Below, one piece after another: positions 44,420 through 53,069 of a DNA stretch of 64,000 nt. The DNA is from Lachnospiraceae bacterium AD3010. Its GTDB lineage: Bacteria; Bacillota; Clostridia; Lachnospirales; Lachnospiraceae. The DNA is taken from NCBI GenBank assembly GCA_000622025.1, contig JHWU01000008.1, forward strand, positions 175,144 to 239,143, given 5' to 3'. Under the pieces are notes generated by a model. It did no database searches, was not told the DNA's origin, and was given only the letters and a program-made list of their open reading frames with translations. Both the position numbers and the translations under genes were made by a program. The first letter of the stretch is position 1; each line of letters opens with the position of its first letter.

Positions 44420-44911
44420 TTATCTTTTTATTCCAAGTGATGAAAGCGCCTCCTCCTGTTTATCTGTCATCAGGCGCTCATCCTCCTTTTCTTCATGATC
44501 AAATCCAAGTAAGTGTAACATACTGTGGGCGATTAGAAAAGCAAATTCCCTTTTTAGGGAGTGCCCATACTCCTCTGCCTGTGAAGCGGCTTTATCAAGG
44601 CAGATGACAATATCCCCCAGCATCAGCTCCCTATTATCAGGGTTAAAAGAGCTTTCATCTATATCCTTAAAGATCCCGGGAGTATCAAATTCCAGAAAGG
44701 GGAATGAAAGAACATCCGTTACTTTATCTATTCCCCGGAAATCCCGGTTAAGCTCCCTTATCCTTTCGGAACCAACTACCGAAAGACTGATCTCACATTC
44801 ATATGGACAGCCTTCCATTGAAAGAACCTTTTTGGCTACCTCATTAAAAAGCTCCTCACAGGAAAAGTCCGGTAAAACTATCTCCTTAGAAGCATCAAAG
44901 TATAAAGTCAT
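44420..44911 (-). CDS. ybeY: Endoribonuclease YbeY
   Basis: This 163-residue protein has the zinc motif HSMLHLLGFDHEE (three His), preceded by NRDFRGIDKVTDVLSFPF and LGDIVICLDKA. It acts in 16S rRNA 3'-end processing and ribosome quality control. It follows the degenerate PgpH gene with a 17-base overlap, the phoH-pgpH-ybeY order usual in Firmicutes. Confidence 0.96.
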   Translation of the reverse strand: MTLYFDASKEIVLPDFSCEELFNEVAKKVLSMEGCPYECEISLSVVGSERIRELNRDFRGIDKVTDVLSFPFLEFDTPGIFKDIDESSFNPDNRELMLGDIVICLDKAASQAEEYGHSLKREFAFLIAHSMLHLLGFDHEEKEDERLMTDKQEEALSSLGIKR

Positions 44912-46085
44912 AGTAGAACGCCTGTTTTCTTAAGGTCTCTGAGATCACATTCAGATCATTGAGGGAAAGATCCGACTGCAATATGCTTTTTTCCCCGGTT
45001 GCTCGTTTCATAACGCTAGTTATCATAATACTGTAATCAGCCTTTTTACCCTTGTACCTATGCTTAAAATCATAGATCATGTCAATCAGGTTGTTTACGA
45101 TCAGTATGGTCCCGCTCTCCCTTGACAGCCGCGTACTGCTAAGGCCGTAATACTCCAGTATCCCGTCTAATATAACCTGCGGAAACTCTCTTTCATGCAC
45201 CATAGACAGGGATTTTTCGGCTATGTTGCTGTTTTCACCCCGAAGCACACCTATCCTGCAGTAGTACCCTGTTCCAAGAAGCTTTATCCTTTCAAGCCCC
45301 ATTCTTTCCATCATGATATTGGCAATATGGACGGAATGGATCATCTTTTCATATTCCTTCCGGTCATCCTTCTTAAGCTTCTGCAGAAGCTCATACTCAG
45401 GATCCAGTATGCTGTTTATGAAATTCTCCTTTGCGTCGATGACATTAAGGTATATCTTCGGCCGCATTATCAAAATGATGATGAAGTCAAGAAGAAGACC
45501 AACCAGCGGAAAAACTATGTTTTCCGGTGCAAGCTTCGCTTTTGACAGAAGTGTGCAGGCATAAAAGGTGAGCCCCCCCGCAGAAAGAGTTGTAAAAACC
45601 GCCGATGGAAGAGATACCTCCCTGTTAAGGGTAAAGAACATCAAAAGGATATATCCCGTAAAAAACATCAGGAAAAAATAAAGGCCGCTTTCATAAAGAA
45701 CCAGTGTGGAAATACCGGTAAAAAGGAGGAGGGCCGATGACCCGGCCGGCGTGCCGCCAAGGATACCGATAAGAACAGCGGGCGCAGCAAGGGGTAGGAT
45801 AAATTCAAAGCAGAAGCCGGACAGCACTGCAAGAAGAAGCCCTGAAAGATAAGAGTACACAAAATAGACCACTCCCTTACTGTCTATGGTCAGTCTCTTT
45901 AACGGCATTTCCGCTACTATACAGAGTGCAGCTGCAATTATGGTATTTAATATGACTTCCTGTATCGAAAAGAAGCGGAAGTAGGAAACAATGGCCGTTC
46001 CACCGGTTCCGATAACGGGAATAAAGATCATCAGCGTAAGCGCTGCTGTTTTCGATCCCTTATCTTCTGTTCTTTCTTCTGTCAA
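44895..46085 (-). CDS. PgpH/YqfF-like 7TM protein with degenerate HD domain
   Basis: This 396-residue protein stands at the pgpH position between phoH and ybeY. It has about seven membrane segments (about 15-215) and a C-terminal domain aligning with the HD phosphodiesterase: HSVHIANIMMERMGLERIKLLGTGYYCRIGVLRG. In active PgpH the second motif is YYHDIGK; here HD is replaced by CR. The large extracellular domain of PgpH is also absent. It is therefore probably not a c-di-AMP phosphodiesterase, but perhaps a sensor or scaffold (inference). TTG start, eight bases after AGGAG, overlapping phoH. Confidence 0.8.
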   Translation of the reverse strand: MTEERTEDKGSKTAALTLMIFIPVIGTGGTAIVSYFRFFSIQEVILNTIIAAALCIVAEMPLKRLTIDSKGVVYFVYSYLSGLLLAVLSGFCFEFILPLAAPAVLIGILGGTPAGSSALLLFTGISTLVLYESGLYFFLMFFTGYILLMFFTLNREVSLPSAVFTTLSAGGLTFYACTLLSKAKLAPENIVFPLVGLLLDFIIILIMRPKIYLNVIDAKENFINSILDPEYELLQKLKKDDRKEYEKMIHSVHIANIMMERMGLERIKLLGTGYYCRIGVLRGENSNIAEKSLSMVHEREFPQVILDGILEYYGLSSTRLSRESGTILIVNNLIDMIYDFKHRYKGKKADYSIMITSVMKRATGEKSILQSDLSLNDLNVISETLRKQAFYYDFIL

Positions 46086-47076
46086 AGGGTTTTCTCCTCA
46101 TATCTCCGGACCCGGGTTCTTTATTCTTCTTCTCATAATCTTCATAGGCCTTAACGATCTTCTGTACCAGCGGATGCCGCACCACGTCAAGAGAGCTTAA
46201 GTAGATAAAAGCTATATCGCTTATACCCTTCAGCACTCTTTCCGCAGTATCAAGCCCGGAAACCGTACCGCTGGAAAGGTCCTTCTGTGTCTTGTCCCCG
46301 GTTATCACAACCTTGGAGCCGAAGCCTATGCGCGTCAAAAACATCTTCATCTGTGCAGGAGTAGTGTTCTGCGCTTCATCCAGGATGATATACGCATTAT
46401 CCAGTGTCCGTCCCCTCATATAGGCGAGAGGCGCAACCTCTATCAGCCCCTTTTCCATATTCTTCTGGAAGGACTCCGCACCCATTATCTGATACAGCGC
46501 ATCATAGAGCGGCCTTAAATAGGGATCCACCTTGCTCTGCAGATCCCCGGGAAGAAAGCCCAGCTTCTCCCCTGCCTCAATGGCCGGACGGGTAAGGATT
46601 ATACGACCGACCTCTTCATTTTTGAAGGCTGTAATGGCCATGGCCATGGCAAGATAGGTTTTTCCCGTACCTGCGGGACCTATTCCGAAGACTATCATCT
46701 TATCTCTGATGGCATCGGTATACTCCATCTGTCCCAGAGTCTTCGGCTTTACGGGACGTCCCTGCACCGTATGGCAGATAACGCTGCCGTCCGTTATATC
46801 ATTTATCCTTGATGCACTGTTTTCTCTTTCAAGAGCCATTATATAATCAACATTCTGTTCTTCTATAGTATTTCCCTTAACGGATAGTCTGATAAGGGCC
46901 TCAAGGACGTTTTTCGTTCCGGCGGTCTCCCTTTCGCCACCTGAAATATGGATCTCACCGTGTCTTAGAGTGACCTCCGTCCCGAACTCTCTCTCTATCT
47001 TCTTTGCGTATATATCAAACTGTCCGAAAATATTCTTTATATCGTCAGCCGAAACATCACTGATAACTCTGTTCAT
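46060..47076 (-). CDS. phoH: PhoH-family ATPase
   Basis: This 338-residue protein has Walker A FGIGPAGTGKTYLAMAMA, Walker B YIILDEAQNTTPAQMKMFLTR and GDKTQKDL. An N-terminal KH-like segment precedes it. It is an ATPase or helicase linked to RNA metabolism. Its ATG (47074-47076) overlaps the TGA of the duplicated rlmH tail. Its downstream partners are pgpH-like and ybeY. Confidence 0.95.
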   Translation of the reverse strand: MNRVISDVSADDIKNIFGQFDIYAKKIEREFGTEVTLRHGEIHISGGERETAGTKNVLEALIRLSVKGNTIEEQNVDYIMALERENSASRINDITDGSVICHTVQGRPVKPKTLGQMEYTDAIRDKMIVFGIGPAGTGKTYLAMAMAITAFKNEEVGRIILTRPAIEAGEKLGFLPGDLQSKVDPYLRPLYDALYQIMGAESFQKNMEKGLIEVAPLAYMRGRTLDNAYIILDEAQNTTPAQMKMFLTRIGFGSKVVITGDKTQKDLSSGTVSGLDTAERVLKGISDIAFIYLSSLDVVRHPLVQKIVKAYEDYEKKNKEPGSGDMRRKPFDRRKNRR

Positions 47077-47112
47077 TTGTGATAAGGCTCACCCTTCATT
47101 ATCCTGTATGCC
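47073..47112 (-). pseudogene. Duplicated 3' end of rlmH
   Basis: Read on the minus strand this encodes A-YRIMKGEPYHK-stop, the last residues of RlmH, in a second copy of the real rlmH 3' end (47146-47185). Four codons, including the stop, differ synonymously (GAG/GAA, CCT/CCA, CAC/CAT, TGA/TAA). The TGA overlaps the phoH ATG. A hairpin repeat (47120-47140) lies between the two copies. Confidence 0.85.
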
Positions 47113-47119
47113 AAATGTC

Positions 47120-47140
47120 ATCCTGAGCGAAGCGAAGGAT
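47120..47140 (+). repeat. GA-mismatch hairpin repeat between rlmH and its duplicated tail
   Basis: ATCCT, GA, GC, loop GAA, GC, GA, AGGAT on the plus strand. It lies between two copies of the rlmH 3' end. Confidence 0.85.
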
Positions 47141-47145
47141 CTTAA

Positions 47146-47592
47146 TTATTTATGATATGGTTCACCCTTCATTATCCTGTATGCCCTGTAGATCTGTTCC
47201 AGGAGGATCACCCTCATAAGCGGATGGGGAAAGGTCATCTTGGAAAAGCTCAGGCGGAAATCTGATCTTGATAAAACATCCTCATGCAGCCCCTCGGGAC
47301 CTCCTATGATAAACAGGATCCTGCTTTTCCCACTGTTCTCCAGCTCTGAAAACTTATGTGACAGCTCCTCGCTTGAAAGTGCCTTTCCATTGATTTCAAG
47401 TGTTATTATATAGGCATCCCCGGGCAGCTTTTCAAGCATACGGTCGCATTCAGCCTTTTTATCCGGTCCGTCCGCCACCTCAATGATATTTAACTTAACG
47501 TAACGCGACAGCCGCTTCTCATATTCGGCCATCGCGTCACGATAGTAGCTTTCTCTTATCTTTCCGGCTGCGAGAATATCAATTCTCTCCAT
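47146..47592 (-). CDS. rlmH: 23S rRNA (pseudouridine1915-N3) methyltransferase
   Basis: This 148-residue SPOUT enzyme has MERIDILAAGKIRESYY, the SAM-binding knot FIIGGPEGLHEDVL, and the C-terminal SFSKMTFPHPLMRVILLEQIYRAYRI, then PYHK. It methylates pseudouridine 1915 in helix 69. ATG 47592 follows AGGAGGAGA, inside the end of the upstream gene. Confidence 0.96.
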   Translation of the reverse strand: MERIDILAAGKIRESYYRDAMAEYEKRLSRYVKLNIIEVADGPDKKAECDRMLEKLPGDAYIITLEINGKALSSEELSHKFSELENSGKSRILFIIGGPEGLHEDVLSRSDFRLSFSKMTFPHPLMRVILLEQIYRAYRIMKGEPYHK

Positions 47593-48355
47593 TCTCCTCC
47601 TCTTCGGATGAGGCCGTGCTATCCGGTTCAAACATTTCGTTATACAGCTTATCTGCTATATACTCAAGAAATGAGGGATCAAGGTCCATGAATCTGTCAT
47701 TTAATGTCTTCTTAATGAAAGCTGACCTTAAAAAATAAGTATTGACTTCATCACCCTCACTTCCCAGCGCTTCCCTGTCAAGGGTCTCAGCCGTATAGGA
47801 ATCAAAGAAGAACTTCCGGATCTCATCTATCTTCTTTTCTTCCCTTTCAGCCTCCTCGCTGAGAGGCTTTATCTTCCTGTAGGAATTCACTCCCAGACAG
47901 AAAAACAGGACAAACAGCGCTGTCATAGTGGAGATAACAATATATTTACCTGCTCCGACAAGGAACACCGGGATTGCGCCTATGTATAAAAGGAAGACCG
48001 CAATAAGCCCCAGGACACCAACGATAAGAAGTGTATACGCCGATGAACGGATATCCTCTACTCTGTCGGCAGCCTTTCTGTACGGCTTCGGGGAAAAAGT
48101 GCTCTGCTCCTCTCCGGTATCCGGAGCGAGATCCATTGCATTAAGGATATCCCGGTCCGAAAGACCGCGGCTCCTCGCAAGGGAGATAAATTCCTCCGGA
48201 CTTATCTCCTTTTCTTCCGGATCATTTCTTTCGGATTTTATCAGAAGTTCCTCGGGATCCACCCCTTCTTCAAGGCTCTCTACAAGAGGGATGTGGCAAT
48301 ATGCACATTCACTGAATCCCTCTCTGTATTCCGTTCCGCACTTTGGACAGATCAT
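47579..48355 (-). CDS. Zinc-ribbon membrane protein of unknown function
   Basis: This 258-residue protein starts with CPKCGTEYREGFSECAYCHIP, a four-Cys zinc ribbon. A polar acidic segment (30-100) follows, two membrane segments (about 107-155), and an acidic helical cytoplasmic tail. No catalytic motif is seen. Its 3' end overlaps rlmH, so they are co-translated. Confidence 0.75.
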   Translation of the reverse strand: MICPKCGTEYREGFSECAYCHIPLVESLEEGVDPEELLIKSERNDPEEKEISPEEFISLARSRGLSDRDILNAMDLAPDTGEEQSTFSPKPYRKAADRVEDIRSSAYTLLIVGVLGLIAVFLLYIGAIPVFLVGAGKYIVISTMTALFVLFFCLGVNSYRKIKPLSEEAEREEKKIDEIRKFFFDSYTAETLDREALGSEGDEVNTYFLRSAFIKKTLNDRFMDLDPSFLEYIADKLYNEMFEPDSTASSEEEENGEN

Positions 48356-48372
48356 ATCATTATCCTCATAAG

Positions 48373-48398
48373 ATCCTTCCTGCTGCTTCGTTCAGGAA
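48373..48398 (-). repeat. Degenerate GA-mismatch hairpin repeat
   Basis: TTCCT-GA and GA-AGGAT are kept on the minus strand, but the 12-base centre no longer forms the GC/GC stem. It lies in the short gap after nfnB. Confidence 0.55.
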
Positions 48399-48406
48399 GA
48401 AACCGC

Positions 48407-49795
48407 TTAGTTACTAAGATATTCGTCAATACCCTTTGCGGCTGCCCTTCCGGCACCCATTGCAAGTATAACGGTGGCTGCTCCAGTAACAGCGTCGCCC
48501 CCTGCGTAAACCTTTTCCTTACTGGTAGCTCCGGTCTCTTCATTTGCCACAATACACTTCCTTCTGTTGGTATCAAGCCCTTTGGTGGTGCTTGAAATAA
48601 GTGGATTGGGGCTTGTTCCGAGTGACATGATAACGGTATCGCACTCTATCTCATATTCGGAACCAGGTATCTCCACAGGGCTTCTCCTTCCTGACTCGTC
48701 AGGCTCTCCAAGCTCCATCTTTATTACCCTTATGCCACGGACCCAGCCATTTTCGTCTTCGAGTATCTCAACCGGGTTCTGAAGGAGATCAAATATGATG
48801 CCTTCCTCCTTAGCATGATGCACTTCCTCGACTCTGGCGGGAAGCTCCGCTTCGGATCTTCTGTACACCACATGCACCTCTGCGCCGAGACGGAGAGCTG
48901 TACGGGCAGCATCCATGGCGACATTGCCGCCTCCCACAACGACAACCTTCTTTCCTCTGGCAATAGGTGTGTCGTAATCATCTCTATATGCCTTCATAAG
49001 GTTATTACGGGTCAGGAACTCATTTGCGGAGTAAACTCCAAGTGCCTGTTCTCCGGGAATATTCATAAATTTAGGAAGTCCTGCGCCGGATGCTATATAA
49101 ACGGCATCAAATCCTTCATCATTAAGGAGTGCATCAACAGTTGTGGACTTTCCGATAACCACATCAGTCTCTATCTTTACTCCGAGTGCCTCAACATTGG
49201 CAACCTCAGGTGCAACCACCTTTTCCTTGGGAAGACGGAATTCGGGAATACCGTATACAAGCACTCCCCCCGCCTTGTGGAGAGCTTCAAATATCGTAAC
49301 GTCATAGCCGGATTTTGCAAGATCTCCTGCACAGGTAAGTCCCGAAGGACCCGAACCTATGACTGCCACCTTCTTATTTTTCTTTTCAGCCTTGACCTCG
49401 GGCTTGATCCCCATTTCCCTTGCGGTATCGGCGACGTAGCGTTCCAGCTTTCCGATGGAGACCGGTTCTCCCTTGATACCCCGGATACATCTCCCCTCGC
49501 ACTGGCTCTCCTGAGGGCAGACCCTTCCGCATACAGCGGGAAGCGCGCTGGACTCGGCAATGATCCCGGCAGCCTTTTTTACATCATCCTCCTTTACCGC
49601 CTGAATAAAAGCGGGAATATTTATCGAAACCGGGCAGCCCTCTATGCAGCGTGCATTTTTGCAGTTAAGGCAGCGCTCCGATTCCATCATTGCCTCTTCC
49701 TTATTGTAGCCGAGGCATACCTCATCAAAATTCCGGGCCCTTTCCGCCGGATCCTGTTCCCGAACGGGCACCTTCTTTAACATATCTACAGCCAT
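48407..49795 (-). CDS. nfnB: NfnB-like NADPH oxidoreductase (GltD-type, large subunit)
   Basis: This 462-residue protein has an N-terminal 4Fe-4S region (CLNCKNARCIEGCPV and CPQESQCEGRC) and two dinucleotide folds (VIGSGPSGLTCAGDLAKSG and VVVGGGNVAMDAARTALRLG). It matches the small subunit of glutamate synthase, but no glutamate-synthase large subunit is adjacent. The upstream partner is the NfnA-like gene. The pair NfnAB couples NADH, NADPH and ferredoxin by flavin-based bifurcation in anaerobes. Glutamate synthase cannot be ruled out from sequence alone. Confidence 0.85.
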   Translation of the reverse strand: MAVDMLKKVPVREQDPAERARNFDEVCLGYNKEEAMMESERCLNCKNARCIEGCPVSINIPAFIQAVKEDDVKKAAGIIAESSALPAVCGRVCPQESQCEGRCIRGIKGEPVSIGKLERYVADTAREMGIKPEVKAEKKNKKVAVIGSGPSGLTCAGDLAKSGYDVTIFEALHKAGGVLVYGIPEFRLPKEKVVAPEVANVEALGVKIETDVVIGKSTTVDALLNDEGFDAVYIASGAGLPKFMNIPGEQALGVYSANEFLTRNNLMKAYRDDYDTPIARGKKVVVVGGGNVAMDAARTALRLGAEVHVVYRRSEAELPARVEEVHHAKEEGIIFDLLQNPVEILEDENGWVRGIRVIKMELGEPDESGRRSPVEIPGSEYEIECDTVIMSLGTSPNPLISSTTKGLDTNRRKCIVANEETGATSKEKVYAGGDAVTGAATVILAMGAGRAAAKGIDEYLSN

Positions 49796-49828
49796 CTATC
49801 TATCCTTTCATATTTCTTAAAGTATGTC

Positions 49829-49850
49829 ATCCTGAGCGTCAGCGAAGGAT
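49829..49850 (+). repeat. GA-mismatch hairpin repeat with GTCA loop
   Basis: ATCCT, GA, GC, loop GTCA, GC, GA, AGGAT. It lies between nfnA and nfnB. Confidence 0.82.
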
Positions 49851-49866
49851 CTTTCCCAAAGTCGGG

Positions 49867-50748
49867 TCAATTGCAATTACCGCAGCCTCCGTGGTGTGTA
49901 TCACCCTCCTTGGCCTTAAGGAAAGCCCTGCCCTCCTCGGTCTTATAGAGTGCCATACGCTTCATAGCTCCGTCAAAGTCAACCTTTGCAGCATCAAACT
50001 CGGGGCCGTCCACACAGGCAAACTTAACCTCACCGTCCACAACAAGTCTGCAGGCACCGCACATTCCGGTACCGTCGACCATAATGGGATTCATTGAAAC
50101 AATGGTATGGATCCCTGCGTCAAGGGCCGTCTTTGCCGCAAACTTCATCATGATCATAGGTCCTATCGCAACACATACATCATAGTGATTTCCTGCGGCG
50201 ATAAGCTCTTCCATAACGCTTGTTACCATACCCTTATGCTTATAGGAGCCGTCATCGGTAGTCAGGTGATAGTGTTCTCCCGCCACCTCCTCATATTCCT
50301 TTTCCATTATGAGAAGCTCCTTTGTCTTGCAGCCGATGACAACGTCAAAATCCACGTTGTTCTCCTTGCACCACTTAACCTGGGGATATACGGGAGCTGT
50401 TCCCAAACCTCCGCCCACAAAGAGATATTTCCTCTTCCTGACTTCATCGATCGGTTCCTCCACGAATTCCGAAGGTCTTCCCAAAGGACCGGTGATGTCG
50501 GCTATATACTCACCACTCTTAAACTGTGAAAGCTTATAGGATGAAGCACCGATTATCTGTGTGGTTATGGTGACAGTGCCCTCTTTCCTGTCATAATCAC
50601 TTATTGTAAGGGGCACCCTCTCTGCAGTCTCATCTGCACGGACTATGACAAACTGACCCGGTTCACAGGTCTTTGCGATCCGTGGTGCCTCTATTACCTG
50701 CTTACAGATATTCTCACAGAGCATCACGGCTTCCCGGATTTTAAACAT
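49867..50748 (-). CDS. nfnA: NfnA-like ferredoxin:NADP oxidoreductase subunit
   Basis: This 293-residue protein has an FAD domain (VPLTISDYD) and an NAD-binding domain (GGGLGTAPVYPQVKW). The C-terminal 2Fe-2S Cys are in GTGMCGACRLVVDGEVKFAC and the tail HHGGCGNCN. The family is sulfide/dihydroorotate dehydrogenase-like, the same as NfnA and PyrK. Being directly upstream of the NfnB-like gene supports NfnA. The gap between the two genes holds a hairpin repeat. Confidence 0.87.
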   Translation of the reverse strand: MFKIREAVMLCENICKQVIEAPRIAKTCEPGQFVIVRADETAERVPLTISDYDRKEGTVTITTQIIGASSYKLSQFKSGEYIADITGPLGRPSEFVEEPIDEVRKRKYLFVGGGLGTAPVYPQVKWCKENNVDFDVVIGCKTKELLIMEKEYEEVAGEHYHLTTDDGSYKHKGMVTSVMEELIAAGNHYDVCVAIGPMIMMKFAAKTALDAGIHTIVSMNPIMVDGTGMCGACRLVVDGEVKFACVDGPEFDAAKVDFDGAMKRMALYKTEEGRAFLKAKEGDTHHGGCGNCN

Positions 50749-50842
50749 TTACGTTCTCTCCTGTCTGTTCCTGATTTTAGATTTACAAGGAACCATTATA
50801 AAATATTTTCCGGCTATATACAATGAGAATTTTCCCCAACAC

Positions 50843-50859
50843 CGGGATAAACGCATCAA
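50843..50859 (-). repeat. Short intergenic repeat shared with 35851-35867
   Basis: The minus strand reads TTGATGCGTTTATCCCG, identical to 35851-35867. It lies between nfnA and ilvN. Confidence 0.5.
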
Positions 50860-50882
50860 TCTCTCCTACCCCGGCACCTGTC

Positions 50883-51371
50883 TCACATCTCGCACTTTGA
50901 AAGTGCCAGAGTGCCGGTACGTGCCAGCTCAACTATGCTTATCCCCGAAAGAAGCTTTACAAAGTGCTCTGTCCTTTCCGGCGTATCGCAGATCTGTATC
51001 ATGATGTGATACTTACTCATATCAACGATATCTGCCTTCATAGCCTGGCAGGTCTCCATTATCTCCTTACGGTTTGACTTATTGTATTTAACCTTGATGA
51101 GCATAAGCTCCCGGTTGATAGCCTCCTGTTCCTCAAAGGTCTTTATCTTTATAACATCCAGCTTCTTATTGAGCTGCTTTTCTATCTGCTCCAGAGTACG
51201 GTCATCACCGCTTGAAACAATGGTCATACAGGAAATGTTTTTGTCCTCTGTCTCTCCCACTGCAAGTGAATCGATATTAAAGCTCCTTCTTGCAAAAAGC
51301 CCTGCAACCTTTGATAAAACACCGGATCTGTTTTCAACCTGTACGGAATAGATTTTCTTCATATTGCTCAT
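50883..51371 (-). CDS. ilvN: Acetolactate synthase small (regulatory) subunit
   Basis: This 162-residue protein has an N-terminal ACT domain (VENRSGVLSKVAGLFARRSFNIDS) and a C-terminal ferredoxin-like domain ending in SGISIVELARTGTLALSKC. It binds valine and tunes IlvB. It lies 69 bases downstream of ilvB in the metH-ilvB-ilvN run. Confidence 0.96.
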   Translation of the reverse strand: MSNMKKIYSVQVENRSGVLSKVAGLFARRSFNIDSLAVGETEDKNISCMTIVSSGDDRTLEQIEKQLNKKLDVIKIKTFEEQEAINRELMLIKVKYNKSNRKEIMETCQAMKADIVDMSKYHIMIQICDTPERTEHFVKLLSGISIVELARTGTLALSKCEM

Positions 51372-51440
51372 TCCTTTTTCATTACGCTATGCTTACCCAT
51401 ACCTTAGCCTCGAAATATTGATCACAAGCGGGCTAAACAG

Positions 51441-53069
51441 TTACTGATTCATAACATTCTCTTCCGGATCTATCCTGATCTCAAAAATAACGGTTTTGTC
51501 ATCAGACAGGAATTTTTCGATCTTTTCATCGATACCGTCCATATTGTCGGCTCTTATGTACCCGACATTGTAAGCCTCCGCGATCTTAGAAAGGTCGGGC
51601 TCCTCTCCTATAAGGACCATATTGTATTCATCATTGTAATTATGGTGCTGGTGTTCCCTTACGAGCCCCAGGTACTGGTTTCTCATGACCACGATCTTTA
51701 TCGGAAACTTGAACTGATTTATGGTGGCAAGCTCCATCATGCTCATCTGGAAAGAACCGTCACCGCATACCGCAACCACCTGAGTATCAGGCTCTGCAGC
51801 CTTTACCCCCATGGCAGCCGGGATGGAATAGCCCATGGTTCCCATTCCTCCGCTGGTAAAAAACTTGGTCCGCTCCCGGAGGATTATATTCCTGCAGGAA
51901 AAGAGCTGGTTCTGTCCCACATCCGCCACATAGACACTTGTATCGTTCATAGCAAGTGACAGCTTGTGCACAAAGCTCTGGGGATTAACGTAATCCCTGG
52001 AGGAATGACGCTCCTCCGTCATAGAATCCCTGTAAAGATCCAGCATATTGACCCAGGTGTCATGCTTTGCTGTAAAATCCGCTTCCAGAAAATCCTCAAA
52101 AATATGCCTGACATCTCCGACAATGGGTATTGTAGGTCCCACATTCTTTCCTATTTCCGCAGGATCCACATCCATATGTATAAGCACCTTCCCGTCAAAG
52201 GTCATATTCGGCGTGGCAACGGCCCTGTCCGCAACCCTGGCTCCCACCATAAGGAGGGTATCACACTCTCTTAGAGCACGGTTTGCAATGGCGTTTCCGT
52301 TATTACCGACCATTCCGTAGTACATCGGATGGTCGCTTGGAAGAACACCGAGACCCATCATAGTTGACACCACAGGTATGGAGTGCCTCTCCACGAAGGC
52401 ACGGAGTTCCTTCTTCGCACCTGAGAGAAATACTCCGCCTCCTGCTATGATAAGTGGCTTTTTTGCGCTTTCAAGAACCCTTATCACCTTTTTTATCTGT
52501 ACCGCATTCCCCTTTACGGTAGGCTTATAGGTCCGCATCTTTGGCTCTTCCAGCGGATATTCGAAATCAGGTATGCGCTTTAACTGTATATCCATGGGGA
52601 TATCAATAAGCACCGGACCCCTTCTCCCCGTAGATGCCACAAAAAAAGCCTCATGGATTATCCGGGGAATATCCTTTACATCTCTGATAAGGTAGCTGTA
52701 TTTAACAAAGGACTCAGCAGCCCCGGTTACATCCGCTTCCTGGAATACATCAGACCCGATCTGATCCGTATTCACCTGTCCCGTTATACAGACCAGGGGA
52801 ATAGAATCCGCATATGCCGTGGCAATACCGGTCAGAAGATTGGTAGCCCCGGGACCGCTTGTCACCGCACAGACTCCCGCCTTTCCCAGTGTCCTTGCAT
52901 ATCCGCTGGCCGCGTGGCCCGCATTCTGTTCGGTACGTACCAGTACGGCATTGATATTTTCCTTTCCTATGCTGTTCCAGAAGGGATCGATGGCAACTCC
53001 GGAATAGCCGAAGATGGTATCCACTCCCTCCTTTACAAGACATTTTGCAATGGCATCCGCTCCGTTCAT
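51441..53069 (-). CDS. ilvB: Acetolactate synthase large subunit
   Basis: This 542-residue ThDP enzyme has catalytic Glu in RTEQNAGHAASGYAR, the central FAD-like domain, and the ThDP motif GDGSFQMSMMELATINQ with NQYLGLVREHQ. It makes acetolactate or acetohydroxybutyrate, the first step to Val, Leu and Ile. Its ATG overlaps the metH TGA (ATGA). No branched-chain T-box or attenuator is seen upstream of ilvB, since it depends on the metH transcript. Confidence 0.97.
   Translation of the reverse strand: MNGADAIAKCLVKEGVDTIFGYSGVAIDPFWNSIGKENINAVLVRTEQNAGHAASGYARTLGKAGVCAVTSGPGATNLLTGIATAYADSIPLVCITGQVNTDQIGSDVFQEADVTGAAESFVKYSYLIRDVKDIPRIIHEAFFVASTGRRGPVLIDIPMDIQLKRIPDFEYPLEEPKMRTYKPTVKGNAVQIKKVIRVLESAKKPLIIAGGGVFLSGAKKELRAFVERHSIPVVSTMMGLGVLPSDHPMYYGMVGNNGNAIANRALRECDTLLMVGARVADRAVATPNMTFDGKVLIHMDVDPAEIGKNVGPTIPIVGDVRHIFEDFLEADFTAKHDTWVNMLDLYRDSMTEERHSSRDYVNPQSFVHKLSLAMNDTSVYVADVGQNQLFSCRNIILRERTKFFTSGGMGTMGYSIPAAMGVKAAEPDTQVVAVCGDGSFQMSMMELATINQFKFPIKIVVMRNQYLGLVREHQHHNYNDEYNMVLIGEEPDLSKIAEAYNVGYIRADNMDGIDEKIEKFLSDDKTVIFEIRIDPEENVMNQ

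Noticed and set aside
48815..49780. 321-codon open frame on the plus strand
   Set aside because: It is antisense to the clearly recognised nfnB gene in its entirety, has no family features and no ribosome binding site.
48407..50748. Reading the two-gene unit as glutamate synthase plus PyrK
   Set aside because: No glutamate synthase large subunit and no pyrD are adjacent; the order and Fe-S motifs fit NfnAB better, although activity is unproven.
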